The translations under genes were made by a program, and so were the position numbers. Positions 51,282-61,208 of a stretch of 64,000 nucleotides of DNA are shown piece by piece. The DNA lies in assembly GCA_018267215.1 (NCBI GenBank), contig JAFDYX010000030.1, positions 1-64,000 on the forward strand, in the 5' to 3' direction. The notes below the pieces were generated by a model. It saw only the letters and a program-made list of their open reading frames with translations. It had not been told where the DNA came from and made no database searches. The stretch's first letter is position 1; each line of letters opens with the position of its first letter. Origin of the DNA: Bacteroidota bacterium (GTDB taxonomy: Bacteria; Bacteroidota; Bacteroidia; Cytophagales; Cyclobacteriaceae).

Positions 51282-54200
51282 ATGAGAAAAATTATCTTTA
51301 CAGCCATTCAGAAGCGTTTGCTTTTTGTTGCTTTATTTCTTTTGTTAGCCTTTATTGGCTACTACTCCTGGAAACAACTTTCCATTGAAGCCTATCCTGA
51401 TATTGCCGATGTTACATCGCAGGTAGTAACGCAGGTTCCCGGTCTTGCGGCCGAAGAAGTAGAACTACAGATAACCATCCCTATCGAGCGAGCCTTAAAT
51501 GGCTTGCCCGGCATGCACGTGATGCGCAGCCGCAGCACCTTTGGGCTATCGATGATCACGATCGTATTTGAAGATGGCATTGAAGACTATTGGAGTCGCC
51601 AACGTATTGAAGAACGGTTGGCGCAACTTAATTTGCCCAAAGGTGCTGTCCCCAGCCTCGACCCGCTCACCTCTCCGATCGGAGAAATCTATCGCTATAT
51701 TGTGCAGAGCGACAGGTACGACATCCGCATGCTGAAAGACTTGCAAGACTGGGTCATTATACCCCGTATCAAACAAGTGCAGGGTATTGCAGATGTAACA
51801 AATTTCGGAGGGATCACCACGCAATATCAAGTAGAGATTGACCCCAAAAAACTGGAACAGTATCGCGCTACATTAGCAGATGTAGAAAACGCCATCAATA
51901 ATAATAACAACAATGTGGGCGGAAGTATCCTCACACGTGGTGAGTTAGGGTATGTGGTGCGCGGAATCGGTCTTCTTAAAAACCTGGAAGACATAGGGAA
52001 CATCGTAGTGAAAAGCCAAAAAGGAGTTCCTATTTTTTTGAAAGACTTGGGAACACTGAAGTATGGAATTTTAGAACGAAAGGGTATTTTGGGGTACACC
52101 GACCACAAAACAACTATATCTGAGAGTATTGAAGGAATTGTCTTGCTGCTCAAAAAAGAAAACCCTTCGCGCGTATTAGCAGGAGTGCATGCAGCGGTAG
52201 ATGAGTTGAATAACGAAACATTACCCGAAGGTGTAAAAATTGTTCCCTACATAGACCGCACTAATCTTGTAAAGACTACCCTTGAAACAGTTTCGCATAC
52301 ACTCATAGAAGGCATTACACTTGTTGTCATTGTATTGATCATTTTCCTCGGCAACTGGAGAGGCGCCTTGCTGGTTGCCATCACAATTCCTCTCTCCCTG
52401 CTGATTGCATTTATTTTGATGCACATGACAAACATACCGGCCAACCTATTATCGCTGGGGGCAATTGACTTTGGTGTGATTGTGGATGGCGCTATCGTGA
52501 TGATGGAAACAATTTTGAAAGTGCGCGAAGAGGATCCGCACAGCCAACTGGAAGAAAAACACTTAGGTGAAAAAGCCATGCAGGTAGCTAAGCCTGTTCT
52601 TTTTGCCACCATGATCATCATCACAGCCTATTTGCCTTTGTTTGCTTTTGAGCGCGTAGAAAAAAAACTATTTACTCCGATGGCATTCACCGTCAGCTAT
52701 GCACTTTTTGGTGCATTGTGCGTGGCACTCCTGCTGATTCCGGGCTTAGCTTATGCCGTATATAACAAACCCAGAAAACTATATCATAACCAGTGGCTTG
52801 AATATTTAACCATCCTCTATCACAATCGTATCATAAAAATTCTGCAACGTCCTAAAAAAGTTTTTACACCACTATCTGTTATTCTAGTGGGGGCAATTGT
52901 ATTAACCATCACGGTTGGAAAAGATTTCCTGCCACCATTGGATGAGGGATCGATTTGGCTTCAAGTAACATTGCCTCCCGGTATATCCTTAAACAAGTCG
53001 AAGCAAATGGCTGATTCTTTGCGAGCTATTACCCTTCGGCATAAAGAAGTTACTTATATGGTTACCCAACTTGGTCGTAATGATAACGGTACAGACTCGT
53101 GGACACCCTCTCACTATGAGTGCTCCGTAGGCCTGAAACCTTACAAAGAGTGGCCAAAAGGTCGCACAAAAAACGACTTAATTATTGACCTGGCAGCAGA
53201 TTACGCAAAAGTGCCAGGCTATACAGTTGGCTTTTCGCAACCCATGATTGATGGGGTGATGGATAAAATTGCCGGGGCGCACAGCGAGTTAGTGGTAAAA
53301 GTATTTGGTAAAGATTTTAAAGAAACCAGAAGGATTGCAGAAGAGGTATTAGCTACACTCAAAAAAATTAAGGGAGCCGTTGACTTAGCCATTGACCAGG
53401 AGCCTCCTCTGCCACAATTACAAGTAAAAATTGATCGTGAAGCTGTAGCTCGTTATGGCCTCAATGTAGCTGACGTTGCTGATTTAATTGAAGTGGCCAT
53501 TGGTGGAAAAGCTGTATCGCAGATATTTGTTGGTGAAAGAGTGTACGATATTACAGCCCGGTTTAACGAAGAAAGCCGCAATACACCGGAAGCTATTGCC
53601 AATTTGATGCTCACAACACCAGATGGTGCACGTATTCCAGTTTCGCAGGTAGGTAAAGTAGAACTAAACACAGGCGAAAGCACTATCACCCGCGAAATGA
53701 ATAAAAGGCATCTTACCGTAAAACTTAATCTTCGGGGAACAGACCTGACCACATTTGTTGCCGAAGGGCAAAAAAAAATAGAAGAGCAAGTAAAATATGA
53801 CCATGGGAAATACTCCATAAAATGGGGAGGGCAGTTTGAAAACCAGCGGAGGGCCTATGCCCGGTTAGCCATCATTGTTCCGCTTGCGTTAGCCATTATG
53901 TTCATGCTACTGTATGGAGCCTTCGGTGAGTTTCGCCAAGCCGGATTAATTTTATCAGTAGTGCCACTCGCTATATTCGGAGGTATGCTCGCCTTAAATA
54001 TTCGAGGTATGACACTCAATGTTTCCTCGGCTGTAGGGTTTATTGCATTATTTGGTGTAGCCATACAAAATGGTGTCATCATGATTTCTAATATAAATCA
54101 TTTGCGTAAAGAAGGAATGGATCTCACACATTCTGTAATTGAAGGAACTAAAATGCGGTTTCGCCCTATCCTCATGACAGCCACCGTAGCTGTACTCGGT

Positions 54201-54368
54201 TTATTACCGGCTTCATTGGCTACCGGTATCGGTTCTGATGTGCAGCGGCCTTTAGCAACAGTGATTGTCTATGGGTTGCTTTTTGCAACTGCCATTACCT
54301 TGTTTGTGTTGCCGGCCATGTATTACTTAGTCGAGGAAAAATGGGGAAAAGATTTTGCACAAAAATAA
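51282..54368 (+). CDS. czcA: Heavy-metal efflux RND pump (CzcA type)
   Basis: A 1028-residue inner-membrane RND transporter with twelve predicted helices and two large periplasmic loops. The N-terminal helix and SIEAYPDIADVTSQVVTQVPGLAAEEVELQITIPIERALNGLPG are typical of the HME family. TM4 has the proton-relay and substrate set AIDFGVIVDGAIVMME, in which DFG...DG...E marks divalent cation pumps (Zn, Co, Cd, Ni), unlike the Cu/Ag type. TM10-12 contain GFIALFGVAIQNGVIMISNINHL. It exports metal ions from the periplasm or cytosol through TolC. Confidence 0.92.
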   Translation: MRKIIFTAIQKRLLFVALFLLLAFIGYYSWKQLSIEAYPDIADVTSQVVTQVPGLAAEEVELQITIPIERALNGLPGMHVMRSRSTFGLSMITIVFEDGIEDYWSRQRIEERLAQLNLPKGAVPSLDPLTSPIGEIYRYIVQSDRYDIRMLKDLQDWVIIPRIKQVQGIADVTNFGGITTQYQVEIDPKKLEQYRATLADVENAINNNNNNVGGSILTRGELGYVVRGIGLLKNLEDIGNIVVKSQKGVPIFLKDLGTLKYGILERKGILGYTDHKTTISESIEGIVLLLKKENPSRVLAGVHAAVDELNNETLPEGVKIVPYIDRTNLVKTTLETVSHTLIEGITLVVIVLIIFLGNWRGALLVAITIPLSLLIAFILMHMTNIPANLLSLGAIDFGVIVDGAIVMMETILKVREEDPHSQLEEKHLGEKAMQVAKPVLFATMIIITAYLPLFAFERVEKKLFTPMAFTVSYALFGALCVALLLIPGLAYAVYNKPRKLYHNQWLEYLTILYHNRIIKILQRPKKVFTPLSVILVGAIVLTITVGKDFLPPLDEGSIWLQVTLPPGISLNKSKQMADSLRAITLRHKEVTYMVTQLGRNDNGTDSWTPSHYECSVGLKPYKEWPKGRTKNDLIIDLAADYAKVPGYTVGFSQPMIDGVMDKIAGAHSELVVKVFGKDFKETRRIAEEVLATLKKIKGAVDLAIDQEPPLPQLQVKIDREAVARYGLNVADVADLIEVAIGGKAVSQIFVGERVYDITARFNEESRNTPEAIANLMLTTPDGARIPVSQVGKVELNTGESTITREMNKRHLTVKLNLRGTDLTTFVAEGQKKIEEQVKYDHGKYSIKWGGQFENQRRAYARLAIIVPLALAIMFMLLYGAFGEFRQAGLILSVVPLAIFGGMLALNIRGMTLNVSSAVGFIALFGVAIQNGVIMISNINHLRKEGMDLTHSVIEGTKMRFRPILMTATVAVLGLLPASLATGIGSDVQRPLATVIVYGLLFATAITLFVLPAMYYLVEEKWGKDFAQK

Positions 54369-54393
54369 ATAAAATATATAACGATAAACTTTA

Positions 54394-55674
54394 ATGAAGT
54401 TCTCATTATTCATTGTGTTTAATCTGGTGATGATCTCCAATCTGTGTCATGGCCAAATAGATACTTTATTCTTACACAAGGAAATTTCATTTCCTGAATA
54501 CCTTGAAAGTGTAGGCAAGGGAAACCTGAACTATGCCGTTCAAAAATTTAATGTGGACATCGCCTATGCCGGCATCGAGATAGCCAAGATTTTCCCCAAC
54601 CCCGAATTATACTATGGTTACATTAATATGGGGCAAGGCCGGATGAAGGCCGGCTATGGTTATTCAGTCAATGCCAACACTACACTCGAGTTGGGTGGAA
54701 AAAGAAAAGCACGCGTTGATTTAGCTAATAACACCGTTGACCTGACCCGTGCCCAGTTAGACGATTTTTTCAGGAACTTGCGGGCTGATGCTACGTTGGC
54801 ATTCCTTAACGCTCTGTCGCGGCATAACAGCTTACGAGTGATGACCAACTCATACGAAAGCATCAACAAGCTGGCAGTTTCCGACAGTATCCGTTTTAAG
54901 CTGGGCTCTATTATGGAAATAGATGCCAAGCAAAGTCGGCTGGAGGCACGCTATATGTTAAACAGCGTCATCCAGTCTCAGTCCGACTGGAAAGTTTCTT
55001 TGAACAACCTCAACTTACTGGTGGGCAAGCGCAACATAGACACCTTGCTTTATCCGATAGGAAGGTTTGATCAGTTTGACCGCGAGTTTGTTTACAAAGA
55101 TTTAATTGTAACCGCACTTAATAACCGTGCCGACTTGTTAGCGGCATTAAAAAATAAAAACGTAGCCGCCAGCGCTTTGCGCCTGGCCAAAGCTAACCGC
55201 ATGATTGACTTGGGCATTGTGCTGGGTTCTAACAATACTTCGGTGGTTACTAACTTCGTGGAGCCTACACCCTCGCTCACGGCTGTGTACGGAGGCATTA
55301 CCATTCCGCTTAAATTTTCTAACAACTATAAAGGCGACTTGCGCACGGCAGAGTATAACATTGCCCAGGCAGAGTTGCAATACCGACAGGTGGAATTACA
55401 GGTTGAAACAGATGTAGCTCAAGCCTACTCGCAATATATGGCCGAACGGAAACAAGTGCAGCAATTTCAATCGGGTTTGTTACTGGAAGCCAAGCGTGTG
55501 CTGGATGGAAAAGTCTATGCCTACCAGCGGGGCAAAACTTCTTTGCTGGAAGTATTAAACGCCCAGCGTACCTATAATACAATACGAATGGATTACTTCA
55601 CTACGTTGTATAGTTATGCCTCTGCCTTGGTGCAGTTAGAACGAGCTGCCGGAATTTGGGATATAAATTTTTAA
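54394..55674 (+). CDS. czcC: TolC family outer-membrane efflux protein
   Basis: A 426-residue outer-membrane channel with a signal peptide (FSLFIVFNLVMISNLCHGQ). The two repeats of long helices and strands characteristic of TolC/CusC are seen in NTTLELGGKRKARVDLANNTVDLTRAQLDDFFRNLRADATLAFLNALSRH and VELQVETDVAQAYSQYMAERKQVQQFQSGLLLEAKRVLDGKVYAYQRGKTSLLEVLNAQRTYN. It is the outer component of the metal efflux complex with the pump upstream; the gap to the pump is 25 bp. Confidence 0.88.
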   Translation: MKFSLFIVFNLVMISNLCHGQIDTLFLHKEISFPEYLESVGKGNLNYAVQKFNVDIAYAGIEIAKIFPNPELYYGYINMGQGRMKAGYGYSVNANTTLELGGKRKARVDLANNTVDLTRAQLDDFFRNLRADATLAFLNALSRHNSLRVMTNSYESINKLAVSDSIRFKLGSIMEIDAKQSRLEARYMLNSVIQSQSDWKVSLNNLNLLVGKRNIDTLLYPIGRFDQFDREFVYKDLIVTALNNRADLLAALKNKNVAASALRLAKANRMIDLGIVLGSNNTSVVTNFVEPTPSLTAVYGGITIPLKFSNNYKGDLRTAEYNIAQAELQYRQVELQVETDVAQAYSQYMAERKQVQQFQSGLLLEAKRVLDGKVYAYQRGKTSLLEVLNAQRTYNTIRMDYFTTLYSYASALVQLERAAGIWDINF

Positions 55675-55678
55675 ACAA

Positions 55679-56404
55679 ATGAAGAAGAATTTAATCATCC
55701 TGATTTTTACCGGTACATCTCTTTTGGCTCAGGCGCAAGGCGAAACAAGAATAGGCATAAAAGCGGGGCTAACATCTGCCAATTTATTTGGACCCGATAT
55801 ACATCAACTGGCTTCGGGTGGATCTCCCTCATCGCTTTCCGGATTCCATGCCGGAGTGTTTGTCAATTCCAAATTGACCAAAAACTTCTGGCTCAAATCA
55901 GAGCTATTGTACAATCACAAAAATACATCGCTGCCCATCCATGATAAATGGGGGCAACAATACTCCAGCGAATTTAAGAGCCATTACATTGACCTCTACC
56001 CCTTCTCTCCTACGTTGCACATAAAAGGTTTTCAAGTTTTGGCCGGGCCTTATGTCAGCATGCTTCTTAATGCCAGTTTTCTGCGTAAAGACAGTTTGGG
56101 AAATTCTACTACTGCCATCTTTGGCAACAGTATTCAGAACTCGAACTACCGGCAAAAATTAGATGCCGGTTTTGTGCTGGGAGCAGAGTACGAACTGAAG
56201 TGGGGTATCTGCATTGGGGTGCGATACACTCACGGCTTTGTGCCTGTCATCGAAGATGCGGCTGCCGTATCTCCTGTCAACACACCGGAAAAGCCACAAC
56301 AAAAAATTTACAATAAAAGCCTGAGTATTTCGGTGGGCTATGTATTTGGTAAAAAGAAAAAGGCGGAAGTAAAAACAGATCCACTTCTTTTTAAGCATCA
56401 GTAA
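55679..56404 (+). CDS. Outer-membrane beta-barrel protein (PorT-like)
   Basis: A 241-residue protein with signal peptide ending LLAQAQ, then alternating aromatic strands: RIGIKAGLTSANLFGP, SGFHAGVFVNSKLTKNFWLKSELLYNHKN, GFQVLAGPYVSMLLNASF, AGFVLGAEYELKWGICIGVRYTHGF and SLSISVGYVFG. It belongs to the PF13568-type outer membrane protein beta-barrel group. It starts four bases after the TolC stop, so it is the last gene of the metal efflux operon. A role in metal efflux or sensing is inferred from position only. Confidence 0.75.
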   Translation: MKKNLIILIFTGTSLLAQAQGETRIGIKAGLTSANLFGPDIHQLASGGSPSSLSGFHAGVFVNSKLTKNFWLKSELLYNHKNTSLPIHDKWGQQYSSEFKSHYIDLYPFSPTLHIKGFQVLAGPYVSMLLNASFLRKDSLGNSTTAIFGNSIQNSNYRQKLDAGFVLGAEYELKWGICIGVRYTHGFVPVIEDAAAVSPVNTPEKPQQKIYNKSLSISVGYVFGKKKKAEVKTDPLLFKHQ

Positions 56405-56420
56405 AAGATAGCTACACCGG

Positions 56421-57581
56421 TTATTTCACCAGCACTGGCATATTAGCGGCCAGCACCATCAAGTCTTCGTCCTTCACTTCTTTCTTTTCATCGGCTACCA
56501 ACAAAAAATTCTCATAAAGAGTGTTGAGTTCTTCGCCTTCAAATTTATGACCCAACAATTCCATGCGATGCTTAAGAGCCGCACGTCCGCTGCGGGCAGT
56601 AAGCACAATGGACGAGGAGGGTACGCCTACTTGTGCCGGGTTAATGATTTCATAATTCTCAGCATGTTTCAAAAAACCATCTTGGTGAATACCTGATGAG
56701 TGAGCGAAAGCATTCGCTCCTACAATAGCTTTGTTGGCTTGCACCGGCATGCGCATCATACCGGAAACAAGTTTGCTGATGCCGTATATTTTTTCCGGTT
56801 TAATGTTGGTGGTTAGCTCTAAATCTTTGTGCACTTGCAAAATCATAGCTACTTCTTCTAATGAAGTGTTGCCGGCTCTTTCGCCTATGCCGTTGATGGT
56901 TACCTCTGCCTGGCGTGCTCCGTTCATCAGTCCGGCAATCGTATTAGCTGTGGCCAGCCCTAAGTCGTTGTGGCAATGCACCGAAATAACTGCCTTCTCT
57001 ATGTTCTTCACATTTTCAGTCAGATATTTAATCCGTTTGCCATAAAGTTGTGGCAGGCAATAGCCCGTAGTGTCGGGTATGTTCACTACATCTGCTCCGG
57101 CAGCTATAACTGCCTCAATCAACTGCGCCAAAAAAACTAAATCGGCACGGCCGGCATCTTCGGCAAAAAATTCTACTTCATAGCCTTTGCTCTTGGCATA
57201 TTGCACGGCCCACACGCCTTGTTGGAGTACCTGCTCGCGAGTGCTCTTAAATTTGTGTTTGATGTGCACGTCACTGGAGCCGATGCCGGTATGGATTCTG
57301 CCGCGTTGGGCGTGGCGCAGCGCTTCGGCCGCCACATCAATGTCATCTTTTTTGGCGCGGGTAAGCCCGCACACTACGGGCAACTTTACCGCTTTGGATA
57401 TTTCGACTACCGACAGAAAATCTCCGGGACTGGAGATAGGGAAGCCTGCTTCAATTACATCTACACCCAATGCTTCTAACTCGCGGGCTACAATAATTTT
57501 TTCTTCTGTCTTCAACTGACAGCCGGGCACTTGCTCGCCATCGCGAAGGGTGGTATCAAAAATCTGAATTTTGTTAGCCAT
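56421..57581 (-). CDS. leuA: 2-isopropylmalate synthase, short form
   Basis: A 386-residue Leu[58 protein letters not shown] is the catalytic entry with the metal-binding region; [46 protein letters not shown] carries the HxH metal pair, and [13 protein letters not shown] the sub-domain. Ordinary LeuA enzymes are about 510-560 residues with a C-terminal leucine-binding regulatory domain; here it is absent, as in other Bacteroidota short forms, so leucine feedback on the enzyme may be lacking. Last gene of leuC-leuD-leuB-leuA. Confidence 0.88.
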   Translation of the reverse strand: MANKIQIFDTTLRDGEQVPGCQLKTEEKIIVARELEALGVDVIEAGFPISSPGDFLSVVEISKAVKLPVVCGLTRAKKDDIDVAAEALRHAQRGRIHTGIGSSDVHIKHKFKSTREQVLQQGVWAVQYAKSKGYEVEFFAEDAGRADLVFLAQLIEAVIAAGADVVNIPDTTGYCLPQLYGKRIKYLTENVKNIEKAVISVHCHNDLGLATANTIAGLMNGARQAEVTINGIGERAGNTSLEEVAMILQVHKDLELTTNIKPEKIYGISKLVSGMMRMPVQANKAIVGANAFAHSSGIHQDGFLKHAENYEIINPAQVGVPSSSIVLTARSGRAALKHRMELLGHKFEGEELNTLYENFLLVADEKKEVKDEDLMVLAANMPVLVK

Positions 57582-57627
57582 AATTTTTTATTTGTGCTGC
57601 CATCATCAAAATGGAGCTGTTTATTTT

Positions 57628-58761
57628 TTAACTAATTGAAGCAATGAAAGAAGCTGTGTTCAGGGCAGTCATATTAATCGGTTCTTTATTTTCTATCTGC
57701 TCAACAACTTTACTTCCCATCGTGCTGGTGTTTAATATTTTTACTTTGTCGGTTGATGTGTCGGCAATATCTCCGGTGCGGAAACCTTGCTTCAGCACTG
57801 CTTCAACTGCCGTAATTACTGCTTCCGATTCTTGTTTCATCCCGAAAGAAATATCCAACAGCAAGGCAACGGATAAAATAGAAGCCAACGGGTTGGCAAT
57901 TCCTTTGCCGGTAATGTCGTGCGCGCTGCCATGAATAGGTTCGTATAACCCTACGGTATCGCCTACCGAAGCGGAGGCGAGCAAACCCATGGAGCCGGCA
58001 ATCTGCGAGGCTTCGTCTGTTAGAATGTCGCCAAATAAATTACCTGTCAGCACCACATCAAAGCCGCGTGGGTTTTGAATGAGTTTCATGGCCGCAGCAT
58101 CTATAAACTGATGTTCGAGTTGCACATCGGGGTATTGCTTGCCTACCTCTTGCACCACTTCGCGCCACAGGCGCGAGCTCTCCAGCACATTGGCTTTATC
58201 TACACTGGTTACTTTTTTTCTTCTGGTGCGGGCTGCCTGAAAAGCTTTGTGGGCAATTCGCTCTACTTCATAACGGTGGTAGATCATCAAATCAAAAGCC
58301 GTATCTCTTCCATCTTTTCTACCCTTCTCGCCAAAATAAACATCGCCCGTCAGTTCTCTGAAAAACAAAATATCAGAACCCTTCAATACTTCTGGTTTGA
58401 TGCTGGATGTATGCAGTAATTCATCAAACAATTTGATGGGTCTTAGGTTAGCATATAACCCCAACTCTTTGCGCATCTTCAGCAAGCCTTGCTCAGGTCG
58501 GACTTTCAGTGTAGGGTCATTGTCATATTTGGGATGGCCAACAGCACCGAACAAAATAGCATCGCAATTTTTAAGCTTTATTAATGTTTCATCCGGCAAC
58601 GGGTTGCCGGTAGATTCAATGGCATCGTGGCCGATGGCAGCATACTCGTATTCAAACTGATGATTGAATACTTGGGCAATTTTATCCAATACCTTTTTTC
58701 CTTCGGTAGTTACTTCTTTACCGATGCCATCTCCGGGGAGTAGTACAATTTTTTTATGCAT
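57628..58761 (-). CDS. leuB: 3-isopropylmalate dehydrogenase
   Basis: A 377-residue NAD-dependent dehydrogenase. [25 protein letters not shown] is the N-terminal strand-turn, [44 protein letters not shown] is the LeuB substrate region, and [61 protein letters not shown] is the conserved C-terminal half with the metal-binding Asp residues. It oxidises and decarboxylates 3-isopropylmalate. Its start overlaps the end of leuD by eight bases. Confidence 0.93.
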   Translation of the reverse strand: MHKKIVLLPGDGIGKEVTTEGKKVLDKIAQVFNHQFEYEYAAIGHDAIESTGNPLPDETLIKLKNCDAILFGAVGHPKYDNDPTLKVRPEQGLLKMRKELGLYANLRPIKLFDELLHTSSIKPEVLKGSDILFFRELTGDVYFGEKGRKDGRDTAFDLMIYHRYEVERIAHKAFQAARTRRKKVTSVDKANVLESSRLWREVVQEVGKQYPDVQLEHQFIDAAAMKLIQNPRGFDVVLTGNLFGDILTDEASQIAGSMGLLASASVGDTVGLYEPIHGSAHDITGKGIANPLASILSVALLLDISFGMKQESEAVITAVEAVLKQGFRTGDIADTSTDKVKILNTSTMGSKVVEQIENKEPINMTALNTASFIASIS

Positions 58762-59338
58762 GTGCTAAGTCAAATTTTTTTGTTTCGTCCTTCAGGCTTA
58801 ACAGGTAATCAATGTCGTCATACCCATTCATCAGGCATGTTTTTTTATAGGCATTGATTTCAAACTTCTCTGTGGCCTCGCCTGTGGTTATGGTTTGTTT
58901 TTCCAAATCAACTTCAATCTGTGTATTCGGTTTTTGTGCAACAGTTTCAAGCAGTTGTTTCAAAAACTGGTCAGAGACCACAATGGGCAGCAGTCCGTTG
59001 TTGAGCGCGTTGTTTTTAAATATGTCGGCAAAAAAACTGCTCACCACTACCCGGAAGCCAAAATCATAAATAGCCCAGGCCGCATGCTCGCGGCTGCTGC
59101 CACAACCAAAGTTTTTACCGGCTATCAATATCTTTCCCGCATACTTCTGATTGTTCAATACAAAATCTACGATGGGCTGGTTGTTGGCATCATAGCGCCA
59201 GTCGCGAAACAGATTGTCTCCAAATCCCTCGCGAGTGGTGGCTTTTAAAAAACGGGCGGGTATAATCTGATCGGTATCAATATTTTCTACCGGCAGAGGT
59301 ACTCCTGTTGATTTTAATGTTGTAAATTTTTCTTTCAT
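58754..59338 (-). CDS. leuD: 3-isopropylmalate dehydratase, small subunit
   Basis: A 194-residue aconitase swivel-domain subunit. [40 protein letters not shown] and [52 protein letters not shown] are the conserved swivel elements. It pairs with LeuC to convert 2-isopropylmalate to the 3-isomer. It sits between leuC and leuB, 26 bp from leuC. Confidence 0.93.
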   Translation of the reverse strand: MKEKFTTLKSTGVPLPVENIDTDQIIPARFLKATTREGFGDNLFRDWRYDANNQPIVDFVLNNQKYAGKILIAGKNFGCGSSREHAAWAIYDFGFRVVVSSFFADIFKNNALNNGLLPIVVSDQFLKQLLETVAQKPNTQIEVDLEKQTITTGEATEKFEINAYKKTCLMNGYDDIDYLLSLKDETKKFDLAHA

Positions 59339-59364
59339 GCTTCCGTTTATCTTTTACTAAAAAA

Positions 59365-60771
59365 TCAAACTAACTCTCGCACATCAGTCACCTTACCGGT
59401 AATGGCGGCAGCCGCAGCACTGAGCGGGCTGGCCAAAAACGTACGCGACTTCGGCCCTTGCCTGCCTTCAAAATTCCGGTTAGAGGTGCTGATGCAATAT
59501 TTCCCTGCCGGCACTTTGTCTTCGTTCATACCCAAACAGGCCGAGCAGCCGGGGCTGCGCAATTCAAAACCGGCTTGTTCAAAAATTTTATCCAAGCCTT
59601 CCTGCTTAGCTTGCGCCTCTACCTGTTTTGATCCGGGAATGATCCACACTTCCACATTACCGGCTTTCTTTTTTCCTTTTACAATAGAAGCCACCAAACG
59701 CAAATCTTCGATGCGTGCGTTGGTGCAACTGCCGATAAAAACATAGTCAACCGGTTTACCGAGCAAAGAAGTACCCGGCTGAAGCCCCATGTACTCCAGC
59801 GATTTTTTGAACGATGTCTGTTCAGAAATTTCTTTCAACTCTTCCACGGTAGGTATACGGTCTGTTACTTTGATGCCCATGCCGGGGTTGGTGCCATAGG
59901 TAATCATCGGGGCAATGTCTGCGGCATCAAAAGTCAATACACGATCGTACACAGCTCCGTCATCGCTGCGCAGTTTTTTCCATTCTTCCACTTTGTTATC
60001 AAACACAACTCCTGCGGGTGCAAATTTTCTTCCTTTGATATAATTGAAGGTAGTTTCATCGGGTGCGATCAGTCCGCCACGCGCGCCCATCTCAATACTC
60101 ATATTACAGATAGTCATGCGCGCTTCCATCGTCAATGAACGAATGGCATCTCCCGCATATTCCACAAAAAAGCCAGTGGCACCACTGGCTGATATTTTTG
60201 AAATAATGTATAAAATAATGTCTTTGCTGACCACGCCATTTCCCAACTTCCCATTGATTTCTATCTTCATGGTTTTGGGTTTGTACTGTAAAATACATTG
60301 CGTGGCCATCACTTGCTCTACTTCGCTGGTGCCGATACCAAAAGCAATATTGCCGAATGCACCATGTGTGCTGGTGTGGCTGTCGCCACAAACAATCGTC
60401 ATGCCCGGCAAGGTCAACCCCAACTCCGGGCCGATGATGTGAACAATTCCTTGGTAAGGATGGCCGAGATCGTATAGATCTACACCAAATTCTTTGCAGT
60501 TTTTTCTGAGCGTCTCCACCTGATGTCGGCTCAAAGCTTCTTTGATGGGAAGATGCTGATCTTTCGTGGGAACGTTGTGGTCGGCCGTAGCCGTAGTCCG
60601 TTGTGTGTTGAACAGGCCTATGCCGCGCTGGCGCAAACCATCAAATGCCTGAGGGCTGGTAACTTCATGAATAAAATGGCGATCTATAAACAAAGCATCA
60701 GGATATCCGGCTGTGCGTTTTACCACATGGGCATCCCAGATTTTTTCAAATAAAGTTTTTGGTGCGCTCAC
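59365..60771 (-). CDS. leuC: 3-isopropylmalate dehydratase, large subunit
   Basis: A 468-residue aconitase-type large subunit. [42 protein letters not shown] is the N-terminal part; [27 protein letters not shown] carries HTSTHG, and the 4Fe-4S cysteines are in [14 protein letters not shown] and [19 protein letters not shown] start at GTG 60771 ([12 protein letters not shown]), which gives the standard length; an upstream in-frame extension runs through the attenuator hairpin and is unlikely. First gene of the leu operon, directly after a transcription terminator hairpin that should act as attenuator. Confidence 0.93.
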   Translation of the reverse strand: MSAPKTLFEKIWDAHVVKRTAGYPDALFIDRHFIHEVTSPQAFDGLRQRGIGLFNTQRTTATADHNVPTKDQHLPIKEALSRHQVETLRKNCKEFGVDLYDLGHPYQGIVHIIGPELGLTLPGMTIVCGDSHTSTHGAFGNIAFGIGTSEVEQVMATQCILQYKPKTMKIEINGKLGNGVVSKDIILYIISKISASGATGFFVEYAGDAIRSLTMEARMTICNMSIEMGARGGLIAPDETTFNYIKGRKFAPAGVVFDNKVEEWKKLRSDDGAVYDRVLTFDAADIAPMITYGTNPGMGIKVTDRIPTVEELKEISEQTSFKKSLEYMGLQPGTSLLGKPVDYVFIGSCTNARIEDLRLVASIVKGKKKAGNVEVWIIPGSKQVEAQAKQEGLDKIFEQAGFELRSPGCSACLGMNEDKVPAGKYCISTSNRNFEGRQGPKSRTFLASPLSAAAAAITGKVTDVRELV

Positions 60772-60790
60772 AACAAGTGTTAGTTTGTTA

Positions 60791-60895
60791 TCAAGTATTA
60801 AAAAAGCAATCGCCCTGCCGACATAAAGTAAGCAGGGCGATTCGATTTTGTTGGTGCAAGATGGCAACAAATACTGACAACCACCTAACAGACAT
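60791..60895 (-). CDS. Possible leu leader peptide
   Basis: A 34-codon frame from ATG 60895 to TGA 60791 on the minus strand. It has five Leu codons, three of them in the group IALLTL, which is encoded by the 5' arm and loop of the attenuator hairpin. A ribosome pausing there for lack of leucyl-tRNA would block the hairpin. The arrangement is unusual in that the frame runs through the terminator. The peptide is only moderately Leu-rich, so this is a weak call. Confidence 0.3.
   Translation of the reverse strand: MSVRWLSVFVAILHQQNRIALLTLCRQGDCFFNT
60798..60842 (-). terminator. Intrinsic terminator / attenuator ahead of leuC
   Basis: On the minus strand AATCGCCCTGC and GCAGGGCGATT form a perfect 11-bp stem around a 13-base loop, followed by GCTTTTTT. 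It ends about 30 bp before the leuC GTG. As no minus-strand gene ends upstream, its position in the leader of the leu operon makes an attenuator the natural reading. Confidence 0.75.
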
Positions 60896-61024
60896 CTAAA
60901 AAAATTTCGTAGCTAACTACCTAACACTTGTTGAAAATAATGGTTGCAAATTTTTCTTCGGCTATTTGTTTCGTGTACTACATTTTTCATTAGCATTGTG
61001 AAGAAATTCAGAGAAGAGAAATTT

Positions 61025-61111
61025 ATGAATAATCGTTTCACCATTTTATCAGGCCGCATTGAGTTGATTGTGATCAGCCTAATTATTGTCTTGACAAAGA
61101 TGAAGAGGTGA
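61025..61111 (+). CDS. ilv operon leader peptide
   Basis: A 28-codon frame with a purine-rich upstream stretch. Of its 28 residues, twelve are Ile (6), Leu (4) or Val (2). The stretch at residues 14-23, LIVISLIIVL, is nine-tenths branched-chain residues. The frame ends 21 bp before a strong terminator that precedes ilvE. This is the classic layout of a branched-chain amino acid attenuator leader: plentiful Ile/Leu/Val-tRNA lets the ribosome finish and the terminator form, starvation stalls it. A short membrane peptide is the alternative, but the hydrophobic stretch is short and the position is telling. Confidence 0.75.
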   Translation: MNNRFTILSGRIELIVISLIIVLTKMKR

Positions 61112-61132
61112 TTATTGACATATGAAAAAATC

Positions 61133-61168
61133 AAAAACCGCCTCGATCACTCGGGGCGGTTTTGTTTT
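61133..61168 (+). terminator. Terminator / attenuator ahead of ilvE
   Basis: AAAACCGCC TCGA and TCGG GGCGGTTTT pair as a 13-bp stem (one G-T pair) around the loop TCAC, followed by GTTTT. It lies between the leader peptide stop and the ilvE ATG at 61209, where no structural gene ends, so it fits an attenuator. Confidence 0.8.
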
Positions 61169-61208
61169 ATAGAGCTATGCGCAAACTAACAGTTGTTTTA
61201 AATAAAAT

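Noticed and set aside
60913-61134. 73-codon minus-strand frame between leuC and ilvE
   Set aside because: It has no domain or leader-like composition and covers the antisense of the ilv leader peptide, which is the better explanation for this stretch.
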